A stretch of DNA of 64,000 nt from Balneola sp. (GTDB lineage: Bacteria > Bacteroidota > Rhodothermia > Balneolales > Balneolaceae): contig RHLJ01000005.1 in the NCBI GenBank assembly GCA_003712055.1, forward strand, positions 124,001-188,000. Direction: 5' to 3'. The position numbers and the translations under genes were made by a program. Shown in pieces: positions 1 through 7,698 of this stretch. A model generated the notes under the pieces. That model did not search any database. It saw only the letters and a program-made list of their open reading frames with translations, and was not told the origin of the DNA. The stretch's first letter is position 1, and each line of letters starts with the position of its first letter.

Positions 1-2
1 AG

Positions 3-1268
3 CAGCATTTTCTGGATGAGTATAAAGAGATCAAAGAAATAACAAAGCTGGTTATCGGGGAGGATATCCCAAAAGGTAAACTGGCACACTATTTCGATTT
101 TGTTGCTGCCAAAACCATGGTACTTATACCTTTCATAAATAAGGGCGAGACTGTAGCTATCACCGTTTTAGAAACAGAGAAAGATGTTAACCTGGAAGCC
201 ATCAATGACCAGGTTTTCGCATATAACAACGCTCTTGTAAACGTGTTAGACACCTATCTGGAGATAGTTGATTTACATGAGCAGCAAAAAGAATGGGAAG
301 AATATGAAGAGTCGCTTGCTGCATTAGACTATCGATTACACCGGGTAGACTTGCTCAATAAGATGCTTGACGAAATGCAACTTTACCTTCCCAATGGTGG
401 GGCATGCCTTGTATGTCCTGGTATGGATTCCTGGAGTTTGGTATTGGCGTCAAAATTCGCGAAAAATTCTCCTTTACTGGGTCTGGAAATGGAGAATAAA
501 AGTGTGGCTTATGAGACTGTTGAGAAGGGCGCTCCAAGTTTTAATATGCATTTCAACAATAACCCCAAGCTTATTTCCAGTAAGGAGAAGAGAACCGAAG
601 GGGCCAGTCTTGCCATTCCCATTATGATTCATGATCGCAGGCAGGCAGTTGTAATAACTTACGATTCTGATCCATTGACTTATAAAGAGTCGACCAAGCA
701 CAAGCTTATTAACTTGGCCCGGATTGCTTCTCTCTCTATTCAATCAGTAGTTAAAAAATCTGGGATGGCGGAAGAGTTGTTTACTCAGAATTTTGGAGCC
801 TTCATGACGGATTTATGGGAAGCAAGTATTGGAAATGAGCTACAAAAGATTCGTTCTGGGAAAGGTAAACATACGTGGTTCGGGTTAGTATCTCCTCACG
901 AACTTTCCTCTATCAGAACTAAGTATAGGTTAGAAGACCTTCTGAAGATCCAAAAAGACTTTGTCTCTTTTCTAAATCCATCTCAGCATGACGTGCCTGG
1001 TTTTATTGGTTATAATTCAGATTATGTATATGCGTTTGTTATCCAAAGTGATTCTGAAGATGCAGTTAATACTTGGATGGATTCGGTAAAGACAAAACTG
1101 GCCCATGGCTTAAAGTTATCAAATGGAGAGAACCTTGATGTGTCTTTCAAAGCAGGTTTTACAAAGTTGATACCTGAGGATGCCAATTCTTATCAAGTAC
1201 TCACTAAAGCGAAAAAAGCGCTCAGTGAAGTAGTTCGAAACGAGGAGCTGGAGCTCTTCGAAGCCTAA
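3..1268 (+). CDS. GAF-like / degenerate GGDEF-like signalling protein, 5'-truncated by the window
   Basis: The reading frame is open from base 3, so the N-terminus lies outside the window; the first internal ATG is at 117, but the residues before it (ending HYFDFVAAKT) look like normal coding sequence. The middle, about 120-250 residues into the visible part, resembles a GAF ligand-binding domain. The last 150 or so residues follow the fold order of a GGDEF domain, ending in an AKKAL helix, but IGYNSDYVYAFVI stands where R-GGDEF would be. It is therefore probably not an active diguanylate cyclase. The stop overlaps the deoB start by one base (TAATG), so the two are probably translationally coupled. 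Family assignment is by eye; the target of signalling is unknown. Confidence 0.55.
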   Translation, partial: QHFLDEYKEIKEITKLVIGEDIPKGKLAHYFDFVAAKTMVLIPFINKGETVAITVLETEKDVNLEAINDQVFAYNNALVNVLDTYLEIVDLHEQQKEWEEYEESLAALDYRLHRVDLLNKMLDEMQLYLPNGGACLVCPGMDSWSLVLASKFAKNSPLLGLEMENKSVAYETVEKGAPSFNMHFNNNPKLISSKEKRTEGASLAIPIMIHDRRQAVVITYDSDPLTYKESTKHKLINLARIASLSIQSVVKKSGMAEELFTQNFGAFMTDLWEASIGNELQKIRSGKGKHTWFGLVSPHELSSIRTKYRLEDLLKIQKDFVSFLNPSQHDVPGFIGYNSDYVYAFVIQSDSEDAVNTWMDSVKTKLAHGLKLSNGENLDVSFKAGFTKLIPEDANSYQVLTKAKKALSEVVRNEELELFEA

Positions 1269-2437
1269 TGGGCAATTGTTACCTCATAATTATTGATGGG
1301 CTTGGAGTAGGTGCCCAGGAAGATGCTTATCAATATAATGATGAGGGTATGAACACACTGGGAAATGTTTCTGAGCAAACAAGGGTGCAGCTTCCCAATC
1401 TTTCGAAAATGGGTATTGGGAATATCATACCATTAGCTTCAATTCCAGAGGAAGAAAACCCTGGTGCAGCTTATGGGAAAATGAGAGAGGTATCAGGGGG
1501 AAAAGACTCTACAACCGGACACTGGGAAATTGCAGGAGTTCAGCTAGAAAAACCTTTTCCAACTTACCCGAAAGGCTTTCCTGATGACATAATAAAAGCT
1601 TTTTGTGAAGGAATAGGAGTTGAGAAAGCTCTATGCAATTTGCCGTATTCTGGAACCGATGTTATCCGGGATTATGGGCAAGAACATCTAGAAACAGGTT
1701 TCCCTATTGTATATACTTCAGCAGATAGTGTATTCCAGGTTGCCACTCATGAAGCCATTACTCCTGTATCTAAATTATATCATTGGTGTGAGTTTGTCAG
1801 GGAAAGTGTTTGTGTAGGAGAACATGAAGTAGGACGGGTAATTGCCCGACCTTTTACAGGATCTCCCGGCGCTTTTGAACGATTATTTGATCAACGGCAT
1901 GATTTTTCTGCTATCCCACCTGAGAATAATATTGTTCAAAGCTTGTTTGATGCCGGTATAGAAACCTATTCCATCGGCAAGGTGATTGATCTATTTGCTG
2001 AGAAAGGTTTCTCTAAATTCGAGCGTACAAAGAATAATGCGGAAGGAATAGAAGTACTTCTAAGAGTGATGGATGAAATAAAGGACACTTTTGTTTTCAT
2101 AAATCTCATCGATACTGATCAACTATTTGGACATCGACTTGATCCCGAAGGCTACGCGGGAAGCCTGGTAGAATTTGATAGCGCCCTACCTCAGATTTTA
2201 GCAAAAGTAGAAGAAGACGATCTTTTGATAATAACAGGTGACCATGGAAATGATCCTTGCTCTACCAGTACCGATCATTCCAGGGAATTTGTACCTGTTT
2301 TAGTGTATCCAAAGGATCGGGCAGAGAAAGAAAATCTGGGAATAAGAGAGACTTTTGCAGATTTAGCTGTGTCTATAGCATCTTTTTTTGATATCAAGAA
2401 GGATTTCCCCGGACATACATTCTTCAAAAAGAATTAA
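1268..2437 (+). CDS. deoB: Phosphopentomutase
   Basis: This 389-residue protein matches the alkaline-phosphatase-superfamily phosphopentomutases, which interconvert ribose/deoxyribose 1-phosphate and 5-phosphate in the cytosol during nucleoside salvage. Visible signatures are the N-terminal IIIDGLGVG with metal ligand Asp10, the GKDSTTGHWE loop (about 78-87) carrying the phospho-acceptor Thr, a DTDQLFGHR segment, and the ITGDHGND and TDHSRE metal-binding motifs near the C-terminus. Length is normal for DeoB. The ATG overlaps the stop of the upstream signalling gene by one base. No other deo genes are in view. A cofactor-independent phosphoglycerate mutase is unlikely given the length and motif set. 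Confidence 0.93.
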   Translation: MGNCYLIIIDGLGVGAQEDAYQYNDEGMNTLGNVSEQTRVQLPNLSKMGIGNIIPLASIPEEENPGAAYGKMREVSGGKDSTTGHWEIAGVQLEKPFPTYPKGFPDDIIKAFCEGIGVEKALCNLPYSGTDVIRDYGQEHLETGFPIVYTSADSVFQVATHEAITPVSKLYHWCEFVRESVCVGEHEVGRVIARPFTGSPGAFERLFDQRHDFSAIPPENNIVQSLFDAGIETYSIGKVIDLFAEKGFSKFERTKNNAEGIEVLLRVMDEIKDTFVFINLIDTDQLFGHRLDPEGYAGSLVEFDSALPQILAKVEEDDLLIITGDHGNDPCSTSTDHSREFVPVLVYPKDRAEKENLGIRETFADLAVSIASFFDIKKDFPGHTFFKKN

Positions 2438-2613
2438 TATTGATGAAAGGAATTTTAAAATATTGAGTTCCCAATTTCGTATATTTTCAAGTTAATGGAT
2501 TCAAAAAGAGTGCAGACGCGCGAAGCTTCGAATACAGGTTGCAACCATTCAGCTTAACTATATCATACCTGCATATCTTTACCCTATAAAATTTTTCACC
2601 AAATAACTTAATT

Positions 2614-3468
2614 GTGGCAAAAAGTTCAGGAATTTCGACTCGTGAATCGGAATCGCTAGATCGGTACCTTCACGAGATAGGTAAAGAGAAATTGATTACA
2701 CCGGATGATGAAGTTCGTCTGGCAAAAGAAATCCAAAAAGGAAGTCAGAGAGCACTTGAAGATCTAACTAAAGCTAACCTTAGGTTCGTTGTATCTGTTG
2801 CTAAGCAGTACCAAAATCAGGGACTTTCTTTAGGAGATTTGATTAATGAAGGTAATCTTGGTTTGATTAAGGCTGCTAAACGTTTTGATGAAACCAGAGG
2901 ATTTAAGTTTATCTCTTACGCGGTATGGTGGATTCGTCAATCTATTCTTCAGGCACTCGCTGAGCAAAGTAGAATTGTACGACTTCCATTAAACAGGGTA
3001 GGTGCTCTTAACAAAATTGGTAAAGAACTTTCTAAACTGGAGCAGGAGTATGAGCGACTTCCTTCTGCTCATGAATTGGCAGAAAGCCTTGAAATGACGG
3101 TTGGTGAAGTAGCTGACACCCTAAAGATTTCTGGAAGACACCTTTCGATGGACGCTCCTTTCGCACAAGGTGAGGATAACCGTCTACTTGATGTACTAGA
3201 GAATGAAGAGATTCCAAACCCGGATTTCGAGTTAATGGGTGAATCTCTTAAAGTTGAGATTGAACGCGCATTATCGAAACTTACCAAGCGAGAGGCAGAA
3301 GTAATCAGATTATACTTTGGTATTGGACGTGAGCACTCTCTTACTCTTGAAGAAATAGGAGAGCGTTTTGATCTGACTCGTGAACGCGTTCGTCAGATTA
3401 AAGAGAAGGCACTTAGAAAGCTCCGCCATCATAACAGAAGCGCAGCGCTTAGAGTTTATTTGGGATAA
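2614..3468 (+). CDS. rpoD: Primary RNA polymerase sigma factor, short Bacteroidota-type RpoD/SigA
   Basis: A 284-residue sigma-70 protein starting at GTG. It holds region 1.2 (about 8-42), region 2 with [17 protein letters not shown] and [10 protein letters not shown] (about 50-125), region 3, and region 4 with the helix-turn-helix [28 protein letters not shown] (about 215-275). It lacks the acidic region 1.1 of E. coli RpoD, as is usual for Bacteroidota primary sigma factors of about 285 residues. These recognise the atypical -33/-7 promoters of the phylum, so E. coli-style promoter searches are unreliable here. A strong terminator follows at 3492-3526. Housekeeping role is inferred from close similarity to the known family. 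Confidence 0.93.
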   Translation: MAKSSGISTRESESLDRYLHEIGKEKLITPDDEVRLAKEIQKGSQRALEDLTKANLRFVVSVAKQYQNQGLSLGDLINEGNLGLIKAAKRFDETRGFKFISYAVWWIRQSILQALAEQSRIVRLPLNRVGALNKIGKELSKLEQEYERLPSAHELAESLEMTVGEVADTLKISGRHLSMDAPFAQGEDNRLLDVLENEEIPNPDFELMGESLKVEIERALSKLTKREAEVIRLYFGIGREHSLTLEEIGERFDLTRERVRQIKEKALRKLRHHNRSAALRVYLG

Positions 3469-3491
3469 TAATCCTGATTCTCTATGGATTT

Positions 3492-3526
3492 AAAAGCTCC
3501 CATGCTTATGCTGGGAGCTTTTTTTT
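3492..3526. terminator. Rho-independent terminator between rpoD and the convergent oxidoreductase gene
   Basis: An 11-bp perfect stem (AAAAGCTCCCA at 3492-3502 pairing with 3512-3522) closes a 9-base loop and runs into a T tract ending at 3526. The reverse strand also has a shorter T run, so it can serve both convergent genes. It overlaps the first bases of the minus-strand stop codon at 3525. Confidence 0.85.
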
Positions 3527-4631
3527 AAAGTGTAATCCACTCTCCATCTTTTTGTGAAGATTCCATAATTGCCTGTACAATTCTGATATCCTTTAACCCA
3601 TCTTCTCCCGGAACAATAGGAGTCTTACTATCTTTGATCGCAAGTGCGTCATTATCCATTTGACGGGCTTGTTGATGTCCAGGATCGGCAGGTAATTGAG
3701 TACCATCACTGGTTTCTCCTCGAACACCTGAATAGCTTTGGAAAGGACGAAGTCTGTACCAACCCTTTGAACAGGTTACATCCAGATAATTACTGGATTT
3801 ACCGAATGCTGTTTCTCCCGTAGTAATTAACCCATTCGAAAATTCCATTTCAAATTCCGAAAACTCATCAACTTCATTATACATCTCACTCCGGTCAGAC
3901 CATTGTCTTCCACGTACACGAACAGGTTCCATTTGAGCTGCATACCTAATAGCATTGATTGGATATACTCCCATATCGTACAAAGCTCCTCCGCCAAGTT
4001 CGTTACTTCTTCGCCAATTACCTTCTCCATGACGCCCGCTATACCCTGCGCCGGCTTTAATATCCTGAATGCTGCCATAGGTTTGCTGACGGGTATATTC
4101 GATCACTTGTTGATTATTAGGTTCATGTTGTAAGCGATAGCCAATAGTAAGCTGCACCTTATTCTTGGTAGCTGCATCAATAATGCCCTGGCATTCTTCT
4201 ACAGTTTTTGCCATTGGTTTTTCACACCACACATTCTTACCCGCTTCAGCTCCTGCAATGGCATATTTAGCATGAAGGCCAGTAGGGAGTACAATGTAGA
4301 TGATATCAATATCATCATTATTAGCTACTTCGTGTATATTCTCATAATTGTAGACGTTTGCATCAGGAATGTTATAGCGCTCTTGCCAAACAGGAATTTT
4401 ACTGGGTGTTCCGGTAACTATTCCCTTGAGTTCACAGTGCTCAGTGAGTTGAAGTCCTGGTGCAAGTCTGCCGTTGCTATATCTGCCTAATCCAACCAGA
4501 GCTACTCCAAGTTTTTCTTTCTTTTTGGGAAGAATAATATTTGGGAAACTGGTTGTTGAAAGCGCTGAGAAGCCCGCAATTAAAGCTCCTGCTTTTTTTA
4601 CGAAGTCTTTTCTTGAGATAGTTTTTTTCAT
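3525..4631 (-). CDS. Exported Gfo/Idh/MocA-family oxidoreductase
   Basis: This 368-residue protein has a signal region (1-34) with the Tat-like motif SRKDFVKKAGALIAG, using Arg-Lys instead of the usual twin Arg. A Rossmann NAD(P)-binding domain follows (LGVALVGLGR at 41-50), then the family signature WCEKPMAKTVEE with catalytic-loop Glu137-Lys138-Pro139, and a C-terminal alpha/beta substrate domain. Periplasmic members resemble glucose-fructose oxidoreductase and act on sugars or polyols, carrying tightly bound NADP out through Tat. The substrate cannot be told from sequence. It is a single gene facing rpoD. Whether the RK variant is Tat-competent is uncertain. Confidence 0.85.
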   Translation of the reverse strand: MKKTISRKDFVKKAGALIAGFSALSTTSFPNIILPKKKEKLGVALVGLGRYSNGRLAPGLQLTEHCELKGIVTGTPSKIPVWQERYNIPDANVYNYENIHEVANNDDIDIIYIVLPTGLHAKYAIAGAEAGKNVWCEKPMAKTVEECQGIIDAATKNKVQLTIGYRLQHEPNNQQVIEYTRQQTYGSIQDIKAGAGYSGRHGEGNWRRSNELGGGALYDMGVYPINAIRYAAQMEPVRVRGRQWSDRSEMYNEVDEFSEFEMEFSNGLITTGETAFGKSSNYLDVTCSKGWYRLRPFQSYSGVRGETSDGTQLPADPGHQQARQMDNDALAIKDSKTPIVPGEDGLKDIRIVQAIMESSQKDGEWITL

Positions 4632-4704
4632 GAGGAAGAGCTGAAGTGAGTTAAGAACCTAAGATTATAAAGCATCAACAAAATTGTTGAAAAAAATTGA
4701 AATA

Positions 4705-5817
4705 CTAGGTCATATCAGAAGCTGAAACGAATACTGGTTTATTCAATAACTCAACTTTCTCCCGTTCTTCAAAGCCAATAAACCTCATCATAACCTCAGC
4801 AGTGACGTCTTTTCTTATAGTATTTAAGAATCCAAGGTTACCTGAGTTCTGAAACAATTGGGCGATTTTAGCTTCAGTATCGCACCAGATCATTCCAGTA
4901 TTAATATTGTGAGCAGCGCAACAGTGCTCCATTACCTCAAGGAGGTAGTCGATATTATCAGATGAGGTCCATGCGTAGTCGAAGGCCAGGAAGCTGAACT
5001 GTTTGGGTTTGAAGAGTCTATTCGTTACCGGGAGATAGGGGAGTACTTTTTGCATAAGAAACCCACTAAAGCCGGGTACTTCGATGAGTTCCCAGTGCAC
5101 GGGCTTACATCGTACGCCAGCAAGTATTTTGCCTTCTTTTTCTAATACGAAATAGCTCCCGGAATCAGAAAGCTGATCGTCGAAATAAAAAGAATGATCT
5201 GAATAGTGTTCACTAAGTTTTTCTTTAAGGCTGGCCATCCCTGACTCTTTGATCTCATTACATAACTCTGACTTTTTAGGAGAGAAACGACTAAAAAGAA
5301 TAGTTGATACCCTTCGTTGGGGATAGAAACCCATAGTGATGCAGAGCTCTTTCGAATTATAATTTTCAGATTCCACAAAAGCGTAAAACACTCCCTTTTG
5401 ATCCTTTTCCAAAAAGGGGGATTCAAAATGGTTGGTAATTTCTGCACCGATCTTTTGTTTTAGTGTTGTTCCTACCCGAGAAGCTTTTCTTGAAGCATTT
5501 TGATTTGGCTTCCCTTGATTTCTGAATGGATTATTAATGGATAGGTAGCGGATGTATAAACTATTTAATGAAGGGGCTAAGCCTGTAGTGTTACGAGAAA
5601 CAACTCCAGTAGTACCAAATAATCGATCACCCTTTTTTATTTGGATGAATTCCAGGTTTTTTAGTGATTTCATTCCATCAACAATGTGCTTTTGTCGATA
5701 ACGGACTTTACCTTTTGTGCCAAAGATCGTTTGCTCTAATAATTTTGTTACCTCTGGCGTAATGCCTTTTTGCGTAGTTACATTTAAAGATAAATTACGG
5801 GAAGTGTCTTCCTGCAT
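4705..5817 (-). CDS. Hypothetical protein, possible GNAT-type acyltransferase
   Basis: A 370-residue soluble protein with no signal peptide or membrane segment. I do not recognise a defined family. Two stretches have the alternating pattern of GNAT acetyltransferases: about 50-195, ending in FYAFVESENYNSKELCITMGFYP, and about 230-365, with YFVLEKEGKILAGVRCK and an LGFLNTIRKD region. A double-GNAT layout is thus possible, but no clear acetyl-CoA P-loop (R/Q-x-x-G-x-G/A) could be placed. It stands alone, divergent from the phosphotransferase gene at 5875 with a 57-base gap holding both promoters. Confidence 0.5.
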   Translation of the reverse strand: MQEDTSRNLSLNVTTQKGITPEVTKLLEQTIFGTKGKVRYRQKHIVDGMKSLKNLEFIQIKKGDRLFGTTGVVSRNTTGLAPSLNSLYIRYLSINNPFRNQGKPNQNASRKASRVGTTLKQKIGAEITNHFESPFLEKDQKGVFYAFVESENYNSKELCITMGFYPQRRVSTILFSRFSPKKSELCNEIKESGMASLKEKLSEHYSDHSFYFDDQLSDSGSYFVLEKEGKILAGVRCKPVHWELIEVPGFSGFLMQKVLPYLPVTNRLFKPKQFSFLAFDYAWTSSDNIDYLLEVMEHCCAAHNINTGMIWCDTEAKIAQLFQNSGNLGFLNTIRKDVTAEVMMRFIGFEEREKVELLNKPVFVSASDMT

Positions 5818-5874
5818 TTGGTATTAGGATAATTCAGAGTTCAGCGAAGATAGAAAGTATTAAAAAAGACGAAA

Positions 5875-6921
5875 GTGATTATTAGTGAGAATAAAGAAAT
5901 GGAAGCTAAATTTAGGGCTAGCTTTCAAAACGGTTTTTTTCTTTGTAAAGAATTACCACTCGAAGTAGGACAGTATCTAAAATTTCAGGGTTGGCTAAAT
6001 GAAAATGACAGCTTAGTCTCATTAAGCATACCTGGAGAGGGGAATATGAATTATGTGCTTCGTGCCGAATTCAGAGAGTCTCCATCAATCATACTAAAAC
6101 AGGCTCGACCCTGGGTCGAAAAGTATCCCCATTTCGAAGCTCCCACTGAAAGGGGAAGGGTTGAAAAACAATTTTTAGAAGTAGTATCCGTATTTGAAGA
6201 AGTGGCTCCTTACGTACCCTCTTTGATTGGATATGATCCACAAAGCAATATACTTGCTCTAGAGGATCTTAAAGGTGCTCATGATATGATGCGTATCTAT
6301 TTCGAGGACAAAAGTATTGCAGAGGAAGAAATTAGCCAAGTTATTGAGTTTGCCAATCGATTGTCGACTGTGGAGTTGGATCAGGCTTTCCCTGAAAACC
6401 TTGACATGAGGAGGTTAAACCACCAACACATTTTTGATTTACCGTTCCAGGCCGACAATGGCTTTGGCTTGGATACCATCCAACCCGGCTTGGAAGAGCT
6501 TTCAAAGTCGCTGAAACTAGACGAAACACTCAAGAAAAAAGTAAAACTGCTTGGTGATGTTTATCTGGCAAAGGGAACACAGTTACTACATGGTGATTTA
6601 TATCCCGGAAGTATCCTTACTTCTTCTTCGAATTTGTATGTAATAGATCCTGAGTTTTCTTTTTTAGGGCCTAAGGAATGGGACATAGCAGTATTTATTG
6701 CTCATCTCATTTTAGCAAAAACGGATCCTGAACTCGTAAATAACGCTATCGATAATTATGAAAAGCCAAATGGCTTTGACATGCTACAATTTTGTGGGTT
6801 TATAGGAGTAGAAATAATCAGAAGACTGATTGGAATTGCTCAGCTTCCTTTATCTTTAACCCTGGACGAAAAAGAAAAACTATTAGTTGAAGCATCGACG
6901 TTGATAAACCGAGGATTTTAA
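5875..6921 (+). CDS. Aminoglycoside phosphotransferase/methylthioribose-kinase-like small-molecule kinase
   Basis: This 348-residue protein has the eukaryotic-kinase-like fold of the APH/choline-kinase group. Markers are a nucleotide-binding N-lobe (MNYVLRAEF-IILKQARPWVEKYP, about 60-85), the catalytic loop HGDLYPGSI near residue 239, and the metal-binding DPEFSFLGPKEWD near 258. HGD-x-x-x-GS and DPEF-x-x-x-GP resemble S-methyl-5-thioribose kinase (MtnK), so a ribose-like substrate from methionine salvage is possible. It is shorter than typical MtnK (about 390-400 residues) and no other mtn genes are visible. The start is GTG at 5875; an ATG at 5899 is an alternative. A DUF547 gene follows after 3 bases. 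Confidence 0.7.
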   Translation: MIISENKEMEAKFRASFQNGFFLCKELPLEVGQYLKFQGWLNENDSLVSLSIPGEGNMNYVLRAEFRESPSIILKQARPWVEKYPHFEAPTERGRVEKQFLEVVSVFEEVAPYVPSLIGYDPQSNILALEDLKGAHDMMRIYFEDKSIAEEEISQVIEFANRLSTVELDQAFPENLDMRRLNHQHIFDLPFQADNGFGLDTIQPGLEELSKSLKLDETLKKKVKLLGDVYLAKGTQLLHGDLYPGSILTSSSNLYVIDPEFSFLGPKEWDIAVFIAHLILAKTDPELVNNAIDNYEKPNGFDMLQFCGFIGVEIIRRLIGIAQLPLSLTLDEKEKLLVEASTLINRGF

Positions 6922-6924
6922 AAT

Positions 6925-7647
6925 ATGGTACATCAGTTAAGAAAATCTCTATTCCTCGTATTCATTGTATTCTTCTCCTGCCAAATGAAGGAAGTGGAAA
7001 TACATGTTCAAAGTCTCGAATTGTCAAGTGAGCTTCTGCTTGAGGTAAAAAGAGCCAATTCTACCGATTCGTTAGAGTCCATGTTAGCAAGCTTTGATGC
7101 TGAGACACTACAAGGGGAACTGAATACGGATACCAGGAAAAAAGCCTTTTGGTTGAATATCTACAATGCGTGGTATCAGATAGTAGCAGATCGCTATTCC
7201 TATGGGCTGGATTCCGTATTTGTAAAGCCATTAGTTCCCATTGCCGGAGATACCCTTTCATTTGATGAAATGGAACATGCCATTTTAAGAAAAAAACCTG
7301 GCTATGATTTAAATGGCTTTGCCGTTGATTCAGTCGATTTCAGAATACATTTCGCTTTAAATTGTGGAGCAAAAAGCTGTCCACCAATAGCATTTTATGA
7401 TGCCAGGAAACTTGATACTCAACTGGAGGCGGCAACCAAGCTATACTTAACTCTGGAAACGGATGTTGATGATATAAATAAAGAAGTTCGTGTTACCCAG
7501 CTAATGGAATGGTTCTCAGTAGACTTCGGGGGCGAAGAGGGAATTATACTCGTATTGAATAACTACCTGGAGAAGGACTTGACGGGATATACCATCAAAT
7601 ATAAAACGTTTGATTGGACTCAGCAGCTGGAAAACTTTTTGCAATAA
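6925..7647 (+). CDS. DUF547 lipoprotein
   Basis: A 240-residue protein with a lipoprotein signal (hydrophobic stretch, then FFSC; lipidated Cys19). DUF547 features are KAFWLNIYNAW (about 72-82), FDEMEHAILR and the diagnostic RIHFALNCGAKSCPPI. The domain is widespread in bacteria and plants; its conserved Cys/His pattern hints at a catalytic or metal role that is not established. It starts 3 bases after the kinase-like gene, so the two are almost certainly one transcript. Envelope location is predicted from the lipobox. Confidence 0.85.
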   Translation: MVHQLRKSLFLVFIVFFSCQMKEVEIHVQSLELSSELLLEVKRANSTDSLESMLASFDAETLQGELNTDTRKKAFWLNIYNAWYQIVADRYSYGLDSVFVKPLVPIAGDTLSFDEMEHAILRKKPGYDLNGFAVDSVDFRIHFALNCGAKSCPPIAFYDARKLDTQLEAATKLYLTLETDVDDINKEVRVTQLMEWFSVDFGGEEGIILVLNNYLEKDLTGYTIKYKTFDWTQQLENFLQ

Positions 7648-7698
7648 CAAGATAATAGCCTTCTACTATTCTCAGCTATTTTGCGTTACTTTCTTGTT

